Notes: generated by a model not told the origin, from the sequence alone. Positions 36,069 to 48,214 are shown, numbered from the stretch's first letter. The stretch is DNA of 64,000 nt from Lycium barbarum (GCF_019175385.1 NC_083343.1:55388457-55452456), one strand, 5' to 3'. A program made the numbers and translations.

Positions 36069-36614
36069 ATGGTTTCAGTACTGTCGATGAAGAGATCAGC
36101 TTCAGATGATGGGGGCACCAGTAAGGCCCCTAGAGTATCTCCAGAGCCGAGTAGGGGGAGCCTCGGCTATTCGATTGAGTCAGACCCGTCAGAGGACCCA
36201 GCCACAACTCCTCCAGAGATTCTGACCCCTAGAGCAGGGGACTCCACAGACAGTGGCTATGATACAGATCCCTCAGAGCATTCGACGATGACTCCCCCAG
36301 AGCTTCTTACCTCCAGGGAGGAGGATAGTCATGGCACAGATCCGACAGAGCACTCTTCTGGGACGACAGACGAAGAGGCTTCCGGGGGTACGCCAGTTAC
36401 CCCCGTGATGGAGGACCGTGTCAGTCCGGCCACCTCGGAGAGTGCTACGGATTTCTCCTGTTCCTTGTTCCGGCCATCAGAGAACCAGGAATCACCGCTA
36501 TTCTCTTCGGACTCGGACGCGAGAAATGACGAGGGTCGGGCGAGCGATGAGCAGACAGACGAGAATGAAGAATATACTTCGCATGGTAGCTCCCCGGGCC
36601 AGGCTCGAGATTGA
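36069..36614 (+). CDS. Element E acidic Ser/Thr/Pro-rich protein, function unknown
   Basis: Uninterrupted 181-codon frame from the ATG at 36069 to TGA, about 180 bases after the primer site, exactly where gag begins in A and B. I do not recognise the protein. A short basic N-terminal patch (MKRSASDDG, SKAPR) could be a nuclear signal. Residues 39-104 hold three imperfect repeats, each opening with DPSE/DPTE (39, 67, 91), followed in the first two by a TPPE-[IL]-LT phrase and an Asp/Glu-rich linker. The remainder is Ser/Glu/Asp-rich and probably disordered. There is no zinc knuckle, capsid-like helix pattern, signal peptide or membrane segment. Being open in an element otherwise stripped of coding DNA hints at a retained role, perhaps RNA binding or interaction with a partner's Gag, but chance cannot be excluded. 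An in-frame Met7 is an alternative start. Confidence 0.6.
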   Translation: MVSVLSMKRSASDDGGTSKAPRVSPEPSRGSLGYSIESDPSEDPATTPPEILTPRAGDSTDSGYDTDPSEHSTMTPPELLTSREEDSHGTDPTEHSSGTTDEEASGGTPVTPVMEDRVSPATSESATDFSCSLFRPSENQESPLFSSDSDARNDEGRASDEQTDENEEYTSHGSSPGQARD

Positions 36615-37813
36615 TCGGCTACAGGTATATGAGATTTTCTTTAAAACTTTCTATGTATACGTAATCTCTGCAGGAATACTGATTAATAACGGCAGGTAGA
36701 AATTCAAAAAGGGGTCAAAGGTTTAGCGGCTATAAGTAATGGCGACTGAGATGTCCCCGCCACCAGTGTGAGTTTAGAAACCCCGGTAAAAGATAGTTAT
36801 ATGTATGGATAGGAGTAAATAGCGAAGATTTAAGCAGAGGCAATATGGTAGTTGTATGGTTAGGAAAGTGAAGATAGGAGCGGGAGTCGCCGTGAGGACG
36901 TTTTGGGAGTTGTTAGAACCCCGACTTACTTTAAATAATGTGACAAAGGTCGTACGGGGCAGTTGGAAAAATTACACAAGCGTTCGCGTATTAAAATGCA
37001 CCAGAGTTTCAAGGTTAAGCGTGCTCAGGTGGGAGCAATATCTTGATGGGTGACTCCCCTGGGAAATATGCCAAATTTTTATAAAGTGTGGGAACAAGAG
37101 ACGAGCATGAATTTAGGCTGTCTGAAATAAATCGAAGTGTGTAAAAGTGGTTAGAAACCCTATAGAAGTCGTGTAAGCCAAGGTGGGCTAGACTAGCAGA
37201 ATGGAAAGAGGGACATAATGGAGATTTGAGGTTAAAGGAAGTTTGATTAGCTTTTGGGAGTGTTCGTAAGTAATATGAGGGTGGAAAATGTATATGTGTA
37301 CCTGACATCTTATCGGTGACTGTAGGACTTTAACAAGCAGTGTCGCGATGCATAGAATGTGTCAGCTGAATGCAAATTCAAAGGACGTAATAAGAGGTAG
37401 GAGTATAAATGTCACAGGGTAAGACCGATGCCGAACCCACAAGGCTAGAGAGACCTATTGCGGTGATGTACGGGAACATATCTAACAAGGGAGTAAACGT
37501 GGCAAACTCTATGAAGAAGGAATTACAATGGTAAAAGACCGCGGGAGGAGACGATTATTTAAAGGGCATGGGCGTGTGCAGACCCTCTTAATAAAGGGGG
37601 GTGGGGGAGGACATGTTGGACCTAAAGTGGACTATGACGATTCAAGATCCAACAACAGGGACTTATTAACGCAGGGCCAGCGTTCGGAGCTAACTCAATT
37701 GGCCTACGGCCTACGGGCAACCTAAGTCCCTAAAATGGATATGTTAAGCGACGTGTGAGATAATTACGAAGGAGACCTCCCCGAAGTATTATAATACACC
37801 ATGAGGCCAGTTT
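36615..37813 (+). other. Element E internal noncoding tail
   Basis: About 1.2 kb without coding potential beyond short chance frames. Purine-rich, with G runs around 37590-37615. Its style resembles 1-1945 and 51721-52690, the post-pol noncoding zone of related elements. Confidence 0.6.
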
Positions 37814-37833
37814 AACATTCGAGGACGAATGTT
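37814..37833 (+). promoter_or_regulatory. Pre-PPT inverted repeat (element E)
   Basis: Perfect AACATTCG-AGGA-CGAATGTT, 16 bp before the 3' LTR. Kept although gag-pol is gone. Confidence 0.78.
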
Positions 37834-37835
37834 CT

Positions 37836-37849
37836 AAAGGGGGGGAGAA
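37836..37849 (+). promoter_or_regulatory. Polypurine tract of element E
   Basis: AAAGGGGGGGAGAA directly before TGTTATATCCC. Confidence 0.93.
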
Positions 37850-40288
37850 TGTTATATCCCGTATTTTTGAACGTCAGATTATTTCCTGAGGTGGGACCCA
37901 CACATCGAGATTTTTTTGGGACATCTGAAAATTCATATGAATCACATATGAGAAGTTAAACACGACTCAAGAAGGACCCTTGGGCCAAATCAAAGTGGAA
38001 GTCCTCCAAACGAATATTTTTAAGAAAACGTTTTCGGGTGATCTGACTTCAAGGGGAAACAACGGTATTATAAGTTTGGAATATGGAAAAGTACCAAGAA
38101 ATAGAAGTTGTAGATAATTGAATTAGCTTTCCAACCATATGTCGTGGGTGCCCAGGTGACGTCGGTACAAGGAGATATGAACGTTTTAAGGTCGAAAGGT
38201 CAGTGGGCTAGGCCCAACTCGGGACCAAACCGAGTTGGCCCAAAAAAATCAAAAAGAAATAATAAGGCCCAAATTTGTGAGGCCCAACCGGCCATGGTTA
38301 TGGCCCAAGCCCATATTAAATAAAATTTGGTCAATAAATAAGATGACTAAGTCATCTTTATCACACAACCTCTAGAATATTCAAGAAGTTGAAGAACAAG
38401 AAAGAGAAGGAGAAAAGTTGAAGGCCATTTCGGCCAAGGGTAAATTTCCAAGGAAAAATTGATAAAAATTCTTCAAAAATCAATCCCTACCAAGTAAAGG
38501 GTGCTTAACAAGGTGGAGTTGTTGTTGGAGCAAGAAAGATTCAAAATCATACAAATTGCCAAGTTGTAGTCAAGTGAGAAGTTGAAGAAGAAAGGTGAGT
38601 TTTGATCTTTCTTTATGTGTTATGAATGGTTTATATGTGTTGTAGTATGTTAAAATGGATGAAATTCATGAAAGAGATAAAAATAGGGGTGTGGCCGTGA
38701 GGTATGGAACATGTATATGTGTGTAGAAATTGTGTTTTAATTAATTTATCTAGTGTTTGGTTGTTATTGTTGTGAATGATATATGGAAAATGGAAGTTGA
38801 ATAAATTTGGAGAGGTTGTAGTGTGTATGCTTGATGTTGGCCGTGTAGTTGTAGAGTAATATGGAAGAAAATGAGTCAATTCTATTTAATGTTTTGGTTG
38901 TAGTTGAGTTGTGGATGCTAGATTGCTAATGAATGCATAATAATCTTGTGAAGTTGAAGTAGGTGGAGGTTTGTTTTAGAAGTTATGTGCATTGAATGTA
39001 ATGTTCTTGCATGCATGGAAGGTAATGTGGTTAGTATGATGTTGTTGGAATATAGATCATGACGTTGTGATTGTTTTCATTAAAGTTAGAAAGTTTTTGG
39101 AAGAAGTAGTAAGTTGATTGAATATGGAAGTTGTTAGTATTGTTGTTGTTGGAATTGTGGTTGATATTTTGGCCGGGTTTGAATTCCCGGGATTGTTGTT
39201 GATTGAAATTAGCCAAGTTGAACTTGGTGGGATGGAGTATTTATAGGGGAAGTGCTGCCGAAATTTCGGTAGCCAAATGTTTCCTTAAGAATTCAATTCT
39301 AAGTATCCTAACAAGAGTTTTGGTAAACATGACCAATTTGCAGATTTTGACGAGATTGCAACGTGAATTTGGAGTAGCAATAGGAGCGGAAAGAGGTATG
39401 TAAGGTTTCACCCTTCTTTCTATGGCATGTCTTAAACGTAATAAGTTGGGTACGCGCCTCGGGGACAACTCTCTTCCTCGGAATCCGCATCCAAAGTTTT
39501 CCACTTTTTGTTCAATAGAATTGAACTAGAAAGTGGGCAAATGATGGAAAGACCTCTTAAACCCCTAGAACTTGCATAAGTGGGACCCGATTACCCTAGG
39601 ACCCTCACAAGTAATGACATGACACGTAATATATGTAAATCATATACGTCACCCCATCCGGCCCGAGGTGGGCCCGCTACTCTCGGATTTTTCCTTACAG
39701 TCTTGCTTGACTTACTTGAAGTGAATCCAAAGGGAACCTTTGATCCCGATTTCGTTACCAAATGATAAATACTATGACTCCTCTATCGAGGGCACTTCCA
39801 TGACGATAATGATAACAATGATGTTAGATAAGAGAATATGACTATGATACGTACTACCGGAACGACTCTATGACTAAGATGACTAAGCTAAGTATCTTAT
39901 GTAAACATGAAAATGATAAACTAATTTTTGAATCTTATTTATATTTCCTAGCTATGACTTTATTTTCTAAAAGAATTCAAAGTCTATGAACTGTCATCTA
40001 TGATGCCCCGATTTCATTCTACGTTTACTTTAATATTATTCCCCGTTGGTAATCTCACCTTAAAATACTCGTTCCTTCAAGGTGAGACAAAGCGATCACG
40101 AGTATTCTATAATATAATCGGAGGTCACCGACCATTACGTCACTCCGATGACTACATGATTCTTCTTTGGGCTTTCCTGCGCGCCTATGAGACATATGTA
40201 TATAGGATACGTAAATGCATATAAGACATGTAAATGTATGTAAGATATGTGTATATATTTTTAAAACATGCACATGACGAAAGAGCTA

Positions 40289-40471
40289 GAGCGCTATAGA
40301 CGCTGATACATGCACGTGATACACGTATATGTATATGATAAAAGCACCAGAGCGCTATAGACGCTGATGTACCTACACGACACACGTATATGTATATGAT
40401 ATAAGAGCTAGAGCGCTATAGACGCTGATATATGTACATGATATATGCATGTGTATACGGGGAAAATGGAG
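40289..40471 (+). repeat. 61-bp tandem repeat, three copies (E 3' LTR)
   Basis: Units start at 40289, 40350 and 40411. Two fewer than in the 5' LTR, so one 122-bp higher-order unit was gained or lost after (or during) insertion. Confidence 0.95.
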
Positions 40472-40792
40472 GTAAGGGCAGAGCGTTATGAACGCATATC
40501 CACCTGATCAGTTGGCATTACATGATATGATATCGTCCCGGACGCGGGATGTGTATATTTATGGTTAAATGGATCGGCTGCCGACGCCTCGGCAATATGA
40601 GATGTCCTATTTTATATGTATATGTATATGAACAAGGAAAGATTCTTAAAGGAAAGCTAAGTACGCATAGCACCTGCCAAGGGTATATATATATACAAGT
40701 TATGTTTCTATCCCAGGACATGTGTTGTAACTCTCTTATGTCATTATACATGATTCATATTTTCTGTATATTACTATTCATGCCTTACATAC

Positions 40793-40813
40793 TCGGTACA
40801 CTATTCGTACTGA
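40793..40813 (+). promoter_or_regulatory. LTR hairpin TCGGTAC-N7-GTACTGA (E 3' LTR)
   Basis: Same single G for A as the partner LTR; followed by GACGTCC and, after TTCTT, GGACGCTGCG, a second pairable stem. Confidence 0.65.
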
Positions 40814-41261
40814 CGTCCCTTCTTGTGGACGCTGCGTTTCATGCCGCGCAGGTCAGTAGACAGGTGGACTTGATCCTTAGAAGCCTTACCAGCAGTGTTG
40901 ACAGCGCTCCAATTGTTCCGGAGCCCCACTTTCGTGGTACTATTTTGTGTATGTATTTTCGGGCACGACAGTACTCGGCCCTTTCTATGTATAAGTGTAC
41001 TATGTCTAGAGGCTCGTAGACAGATATGTACAGTGTATTAAGTACAGTTAGGTATATGGTGTTTTGGCATGTTAATGTTGATGTATAAGTGATAACGAAG
41101 TTTATTAGTCTATGTTCAGAATGCCGCCGCTAATGTTAATGTTCAAAAAAAAAAATGGCTCTGTTTACATGGCTTGCTAAGAGGTAAAGGTAAAACGATA
41201 GACAAGGGGTGCCCGGTACAAGTATCGGGTACTCGTCACGGCCTCTAGACGGGTCGTGACA

Positions 41262-42036
41262 GTAACGCCAACCCAACTCAATATAATTCTTTCAATACAA
41301 ACTCTTATTTCCAAGGAAAAACAATCATATGAATATTCAACACAATCGGGTATAAAGACGGAATCACTCCCTTCTAGGGTTGCGTAAAGTAAACACGGAG
41401 TAACCCCACAGTGACAACAACACTTTCTATTAATAATAACTTATTATTACCCTAGCAATCATTTAAACAATAATTTAGTCATATTAAAAGGTACTTCCAT
41501 CCAAACTCCATGTCCGAAGACCTAATCATGCGTTCTCCCGTCAACTCTAAAAGTATATATGATTCGCTAATCAAAGTCTAACTAAAGTAAAACATAACCT
41601 ACCTCTTTGATGAACAACTATTTGATTCTCTATGAATTTCTTTCCTTCTTAGCCGTCATCCAAATCCATGAGCGATAATGTTCGTAGGGAACGGTGGGGA
41701 GGAAATTAGGAATGTTTCTTTTTCTTGGTGTCAAAGGTTTTTCTTTTCATATGGAACCTAGGAGCATTCTTTGAGAGTATTTTGTTGTAAAGGGAGAGAA
41801 AAATAGACTAAGTAACCAAAATCGGGCTACTGCGCCGCGTGGATCGCTGCGGCGGTCGCTACGCCTCTATAGCGGTTCGCGTCTTTTCTTGGCACAAATT
41901 TTATAACTCTTTCCGAAATTGATTTTTCCCACTCGTAACCCTTAAAACACATCATGGAGCTTGTTATTTACGACCCTCTACCTAGATTGGGCATGGTTTC
42001 GTGAAATATTAAATAATGAACGGACGGGTCATTACA
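41262..42036 (-). repeat. Element D right LTR, last part
   Basis: Starts with the second GTAAC copy and follows 27404-28176 of the left LTR to GTCATTACA. A shorter palindrome patch is at 41830-41878. Confidence 0.88.
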
Positions 42037-42041
42037 TTATT
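42037..42041. repeat. Target-site duplication of element D, right copy
   Basis: TTATT directly after the LTR end; matches 26419-26423. Confidence 0.88.
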
Positions 42042-43008
42042 ATTGGAACGCCACAATTTCATCTTGTCGACACTCAACTTAGCTTCTCATACTCCTGTGA
42101 AAAAATTACACTTAGCACACCTCGTGTTTTCCTCAGATGGACACCTTACCATTGTGACCGACGTGTCAAAACTCTTTATAAAATTGCATAAAAACTCTTC
42201 ACACATCATACCTCATCACCAAGAAACACTTTTCATGTATTTATCCTCAACTCCCTCATCATAGCATTACCGCGGCCACTATCCTCTCATTTTGATCGAT
42301 TGATTTCACCCAAACTTACACGTTTTCTCAAATATCAGCATCTGCACCATTCCATTACCGAATTGTTGACTTGCCGTTGATATACTTGTGCTATAACAGT
42401 ATCATAATATATCAAAAGAAACTAAAGCATTCCTACTCCAATCACATCTCGAACAAACCATCCATGCTATGCCAAACCTCCTCAAGTGCTATCCTCAAAG
42501 CCACAACGTTTTTCACTAGTTATTTGATAGCAGAATCACTTAAAATCATCAACCCTCTTCCCATCACTTCTTATACCATAAATTCACTTCGTCAACTTCC
42601 GAGTAACTAACCATTGAAGACATAGAACTCCCATATTCAAGGGATATTACCGAACTAAAGAGTCTGAATCACAACATTGCTTAATTGAGTCTTCAAGTCA
42701 TAGCTGCAATATGAACTTGGTCATGAAATCTCATCACGATGACACCTCTCGTACCATACCACGCGACGTCATATCAAATCACTTGTGTGCGAAACTGAGA
42801 ATGTTTCTTCACCATCAGTGATAATGGGAGAATGAAACAAGAAGGTTTAGATCTCAAGTAGAACCAAGATACGCATGACAAAGAATCAAAAAATAAAGTT
42901 TTTCTAACTGTCCTATAGCCACCCGAAGATAGGTATGAACGTCTACGTACCAATCCACAAGATTCTACTTGATATTGCTCTTATACTCATAAGACCGGTT
43001 AACTAAAA
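42042..43008 (-). other. Element X internal region, right half with leader
   Basis: Continuation of 24959-26418 after removing D. No credible ORF; the region next to the primer site, where gag should start, is noncoding in all frames. Confidence 0.5.
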
Positions 43009-43020
43009 GCTCTGATACCA
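43009..43020 (-). promoter_or_regulatory. Primer binding site of element X
   Basis: TGGTATCAGAGC in element sense, followed on the plus strand by the LTR start near 43026 (TGACGACCC). This sets X's orientation to minus. Confidence 0.8.
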
Positions 43021-43025
43021 AACTA

Positions 43026-44209
43026 TGACGACCCAAAAACCATGAGTCTTGATGGAACTTATTCCCATCTAATAGCTAAGCGCCAAACCCAAAAATATCA
43101 ATTTAATAAATATGATTAAGTGAAAGAATTAAAGATTTAGCCGAATACCAAGTCTCTTATAGTAAGAAACTGCGACTAGTATCATGTGTACAAGAGACAC
43201 TAAGGGTGATAATACAAGTTTAATCATAATTATTACATTGTCTGAAGTATCAGTAAGAAACAAATACTAAAGAAAACAGAAAGAGACTGATGCTATAGAT
43301 AAGCCAGACTGATCACCCCAAATATCCGGAATCAACGGTCTTGGACTCTGATGGCCCATATGCTCTACTTAAACTCAGATATAAGTCTGCACCAAAATAG
43401 TGTAGTATGTGTATGGGAAGCACATGTACTAAACATATATCATATGCCGCCAACGAAAGAAGTAGTGGCGAAGTATTTCAGAAAAGTCTTATTATCTTTA
43501 CCTATTTACCTTAACCCGAACTGATCAATTAGCAAATAATAAATTAATCAATTACCAAGTCAAATAGCCAATTAATCAGATAGTTAGGAAATCTGGTAGG
43601 AAATTAAGCTCAATTATCCAAGTAGGAGCAACAATATAGATAATTAAATAAGGAAGAATATGATCATGCAATGATGTACCTCAAGCCAAATCCTCTCCAA
43701 AACCTGTATATACGCAGATCTCTACAGTAATATTTGGGAGTCGTGATCTATGGCGGACTCGCAAGGTCCATATAATCAGCACGAACGGTCTCCATGTGAC
43801 AGTGTGAACAATATCAATGCACTATCAGCAATCCTCAGCACTAACAATCTCCATGTGCCAAAATTATACTCATAACACAATCCTAGAATGGATGATCTCC
43901 ACTTACCCAACTTATACTAATATCATATCTCATGTCAATATATATGCATATTTACAACATATAATATAGTGAATATATCTACAATCCATACTCAATGGCC
44001 TACAAGTTGAAGTAAGTTCTTCAATAATCCAGACATAATAGCCCCAAGTTCAAGTAAATTTATCAGTAAGTCTAGATTTAATAGCCAATAAGTTAAGTAA
44101 GTTCATCAGTAATTCAAAACTTAATAGCCAACAAGTTAATGGAAGTTCATAACTAATTCTAGACTTAATAGCCAACACGTTCGTTAATATATTTTATCAC
44201 AAGTGTACA
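43026..44209 (-). repeat. Element X 5' LTR (end uncertain)
   Basis: Starts TGACGACCC next to the primer site. A plausible end is GTGTACA at 44209, before a new LTR-like start at 44222. No partner LTR is present in the window, so the limits are inferred from one side only. It lacks the TCAGTAC hairpin of the other families. Confidence 0.5.
43997..44190 (-). repeat. 43-bp tandem repeat in the X LTR
   Basis: About four and a half diverged copies; the phrase TAGCC...AAGTT recurs at 44039, 44082, 44124 and 44168 (spacing 42-44), preceded by a related GGCCTACAAGTT at 43997. Confidence 0.75.
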
Positions 44210-44221
44210 ATATTCCTTAAA

Positions 44222-44700
44222 TGTAACGACCCGGTCGGTCGTTTTGAGAACCGATGCTCTATTTTGGCTGTCGTGTTTTCTAAAAGCTCTGTAATAATTA
44301 TTTTTCCTTGATTGAAAAATTTGAAGTCAAACGGATAACATTTGGTTCTCTTTTGAAGAAGATTTCGTTTTGAAAATCATAGTATTTAATTATTTGGATT
44401 GATTGAACATTTGGGAAAACATGCTCGGATTTGCGATCTGAAGATTTTTTTGGATACTTATATTATTTATGACCTGTAGAAATTGACGGAGCTAATTTTA
44501 GAGTTCGTTTGGTTGGTTTTTGACAATTAAGTCAGTTTTAGTATTTATTGTGTCTATTTATGGTGAAAAGATGGTCATGGAAAGAAATAAGACCCGAATT
44601 CAAAATTTATTATTTCTGTGAGCTTTGTATTGATGTTTATGACTTGCGGGATTGGATGGTTCTATTGCCGAAGCTTTTGGGTGAGTTTTGTTTAAGGAAA
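44222..44700 (+). repeat. LTR fragment beginning TGTAACGACCCGG
   Basis: Typical LTR start in plus sense with a short internal dyad (CCGGTCGG). No end and no partner is found; it gives way to the DUF4283 pseudogene. Confidence 0.45.
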
Positions 44701-44789
44701 AGGATATGTTGAAAATCCTTAAGTTAAGAAATGAGAATCGTAGGCATAGCCTTTTTTTTCTCTCTCTAAAAAATATTTACGCTCCAAGA

Positions 44790-46026
44790 GCTACGATCTC
44801 CGACCACCGCACCGGTTGGGCATCTCTTCCAACACCATCGTCCATGTCTACAACAACTTTCATAGGTCAATTGACTAGGCAGAACCCCACAACCGCAATC
44901 ACCATCAATAAAACAATCACAAACCCAATAGATTCAAAATCGGAAAACCCACAACGCAAAGAAACATAGGCGCAGGCCATGCACATCCCTAAATCTTCAT
45001 ATCAAAGTCACAAAATCATTAAATTACCTTATCGACCATTTGAAATTGAGAACAGAATCCCAAAAGTATCTTTTACAACTGAAAAAGATGCACTACTCAC
45101 TCACAATTGTCTTCTCACACTAGGAGGAAAATTCTCAAGAAGCAAGCCACAAATTGACACCATCAAAAAAGAAATAAAAGGGAGGTTTCCATTAAAGGGG
45201 GAATTAACTATTGGGCTCTTCGATTCAAGGCACGTCTTCTTGGATTTCACCGACAAAGATGACTGTAAATAACTTGTCTACAGAAAATACATTCCATTTA
45301 ACATGGGGTCGGTCATGAGACTTCAAAGTTGGACGAAGGATTTCAAACTTACATAGGAAACAACCTTTGCTCCAGTCTGGGTAATCTTCCCTGGCCTAAA
45401 ATGGCACTACTTCCATTAGGAAGCAATATGCAGACTAGTCACACTAATTGGATATCCCCTCGCCCTTGATAGAGCAACAAACTTGAAAATAAGACCAAGT
45501 GCTGCCAAGGTGAGGGTGTAAATTGACTTTGCCAAACCAAGAATGACAGAAATCAAAATTAGTGTAGTAAATCAAATTATTGGTAAAATTAAAGAAATCA
45601 TTCAGCCAGTTGAATATGAGGGTGTGATGGATCACTGCTTCAAATGCATGATGCAAGGTCATGGTAATTGGAACTGTAGAAGAAGTCAAACAGAGAATGG
45701 CAAAGAAAAGTCTGTGCAAATCCAAAAACCAAGAACACAAAGTGTTCGAAAAAATGCCAAAGAAAGAGGGGATTAATTCCACAAAGGATAAAATAGCACA
45801 AAACACCTGGAAATCCAAAAGAAACAAGCAAACATTGAAAAAGAAGCAAAAGAAGTTGATTCACCAGACTCTGATCGCATCGATATCAATCTAGACAAAG
45901 AGGTAAAAGAAGGGTGGATGAGCCCATCTTAGAAGAAAACATGGAAATTATCCGTGATAACCTTGCTAACAACAATTCTGAACAAGTAGGGTTTACTACT
46001 GAAGACATAGAGGATCTGAAAAAATG
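44790..46026 (+). pseudogene. DUF4283 / CCHC zinc-knuckle protein, LINE ORF1 type, broken
   Basis: The plus-strand frame shows the order typical of plant DUF4283 proteins, the RNA-binding ORF1 product of L1-type LINEs: a Thr/Asn-rich N-terminus; the DUF4283 core (LTLGGKFSRSKPQIDTIKKEI, ELTIGLFDSRHVFLDF); a PVWVIFPGLKWHYF segment; then a CFKCMMQGHGNWNC knuckle, with Cys-x2-Cys-x4-His-x4-Cys spacing, near 45635-45680, and a Lys-rich tail. It has in-frame stops at 44967-44969 and 45270-45272, several more before 45540, and a frame change after the knuckle. ORF2 (endonuclease/RT) is absent; element F begins 18 bases after the last trace. A domesticated DUF4283 gene relic is the alternative. Confidence 0.75.
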
Positions 46027-46044
46027 AAGTCTGGAGATGGAAAA

Positions 46045-48178
46045 TGTCACGACCCAACCCCGTGGGCCATGACTAGTGCCCGACCTGGACACTCGTATAC
46101 GTACCTATTGGATATAGTCAAACTGAATCTAAGAACCATATGGAAACTTGCAAAAGAACTCTAAGGCTTATAACGTCGTCACATATATATATATCCAGAT
46201 AAACTGTCTCCTGAGAAGTCACAACTAATCAAATCATAAAATGATACGCAAGCCGACAATGCTGCCACTACAGACGAACATCATATCATAGCACATCGTG
46301 TAGACACAGCTGAGTAGAACTTATACACAACCCACACATATGTCTACAGACCTCTAAGAGTATCGATAGTGAAATATGACGGGACAGGGCCCCACTGTAC
46401 CCCTGGATAAACATATACATATATATCATAAGATCTGTACCAGAAGTCTAGGCTCCGGAACAACGGAGCTCTCCAAGAAAGCTGAGTAGAAGTCCTATGC
46501 TGAAGAGTCACCAAACCGACTATCTGTACCTGCGGGCATGAAACGCAGCCCCCCGAAGAAAGGGGGTCAGTACGGAATATGTACTGAGTATATAAAGCAT
46601 GAAATACAATAAAGAGGATCATAACTGAAATAGAGATTACCGGAAACAAGTGTGACTTTTAAAATATCAATACACTTGCCTTATGAAATGAAAATCATGC
46701 ATATCAATATCATATATCATATCCGGCCCATTATGGGAGTCGGTGAAAGACATATTGAGGCAGGCACGAGTAGAGTAGTGAGCAACCATATACAAGTTAA
46801 AACATTATCAAAGACTCAATGGAATAATCAAAACGAACTATCATTTGAAAAACGAGACAATAGTCATGTCAAATACCTTTCGAATGTAACAGTGGATTAT
46901 ATCAAAATAGAACTCCTGGATTCATATACACGTATCAAGATACAATAAAATAGCTTCTGGAAATCAAGAACAGTAGCCATCCTAGTGGCTCTAAGAATAG
47001 GAACTTCTTTGGAATCATATACACATCGTCTATTCGTTTCATAAAGATCATGCCAAAAAGAAAGAAGGGTCAACTTTACATACCTGTTGAAGGTTAATCG
47101 TAATCATGTTCGCTTCGTCGCCCCTTTAGCCTATTTAATGTCAAAGTAATGTTATCGTTAGTAAACTATACTTTCTAGCTTATCAATCTGCAACCAATTA
47201 CCTATAGGAACCATTCTTCAACTCATACTTTCCTGATTAGGATTTTTATTAGTTAAGAACTTAACGGAAATCGGGCAGCATTTCCCCTATATATTTGCCT
47301 AACCCGAACTTCCAATTAGCCTCCTGTTATCACAGAAATACCAACAATGACAGTAATAGAGATATGCATATAAAATCCTTACAATTCAACCCACAAACAA
47401 TTCTAACAATCCAACTACCCTTCTTAATCCTTTTCAACCCACGATTTCTTATAACAATAATTTCATACAATTTCTTACTTCCAATTTCATCCAATCCAAT
47501 TTTAATCCTTCCATTACAACACTTTTAATACCATTACACCACAAAATAAGAAAATCTTACCTGAATGTTTTCGGAGGAATTTCTACACCTAATTGCTCCA
47601 ATTTCACAATTTCCTCTTCCTCAATCCAATATCTAATGTTGCTATCACCTCCTTCAACTTGTAATTCACTTGAAACACGATCAAAATATTCAACAAGACA
47701 AATTTTTCCCCATCACCATGGCTGGCCGAGAGCAGCCATGAAAGTTATATATTTTTTTCTCTAACTTTGTTTTTTTGCAAAATGAAATCAATGTTGAATT
47801 GTTCATTAGCCATTTGTATATATATGGTTCTTCATGTATTGACACGTCCAACCCCCTCTAATGACTCATCAAAATATTTTCTTGAATTGTCATATTTTAT
47901 TTATTATTATTTTTTTTTAATTTCAGGTGGGGCCCACAATTAAAAATTAAATTAATTAATTTTAATTAATCACTAATTCTTACTTAATAATATAATCACA
48001 ATTAATTAGTCCCTAATCTCCAATAATATTTCTACACTATATAAAATTTATAAACAATTTGCGTACTAATTAAAATTGAAAATTAAAAGTTCCTATTTCA
48101 TATCGAAAATAATCCCGTCTTTAACTTAAGTCGATTAGCTTGCGAATAACTCGACGTATAAAAATACGGGATATAACA
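46045..48178 (-). repeat. Element F 3' LTR
   Basis: 2134 bp, TGTCACGACCC...GATATAACA. Distantly related to the B LTR: both share a 'cctgcgggcatgaaacgcagcc' region and a 'ggcacgag-agag-gtgagcaa' region. Confidence 0.82.
46567..46587 (-). promoter_or_regulatory. LTR hairpin TCAGTAC-N7-GTACTGA (F LTR)
   Basis: Perfect arms, loop GGAATAT, 522 bp from the LTR 3' end; next to a CCCCC...GGGGG stem as in B. Confidence 0.7.
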
Positions 48179-48214
48179 TCCTTCCCCCCTTTAGAATATT
48201 CATCCTCGAATGTT
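48179..48214 (-). promoter_or_regulatory. Polypurine tract and decayed pre-PPT inverted repeat (element F)
   Basis: Purine tract 48179-48193 (AAAGGGGGGAAGGA type in element sense). The inverted repeat at 48195-48214 has one intact arm (CGAATGTT) and one with changes; 16 bp from the LTR. Confidence 0.75.

Larger units (their letters stand above)
32338..41261 (+). mobile_element. Element E: non-autonomous long-LTR retrotransposon with a novel ORF
   Basis: Complete 8,924-bp plus-strand element: 5' LTR 32338-35868, primer site 35873-35886, ORF 36069-36614, noncoding tail, inverted repeat and polypurine tract 37814-37849, 3' LTR 37850-41261. Flanked by GTAAC, and removing it restores D's LTR. LTRs make up about three quarters of its length. 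The internal region is only about 2 kb and has no gag, protease, RT, RNase H or integrase. This is the structure called LARD or large retrotransposon derivative. Primer site, leader, inverted repeat and LTR hairpin are those of the chromoviruses in this window, suggesting parasitism on their proteins. LTRs differ by about six substitutions in the first 300 bases, so it is fairly young. Confidence 0.94.
37850..41261 (+). repeat. Element E 3' LTR
   Basis: 3412 bp, TGTTATATCCCG...GGGTCGTGACA, matched throughout by 32338-35868. Confidence 0.95.
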
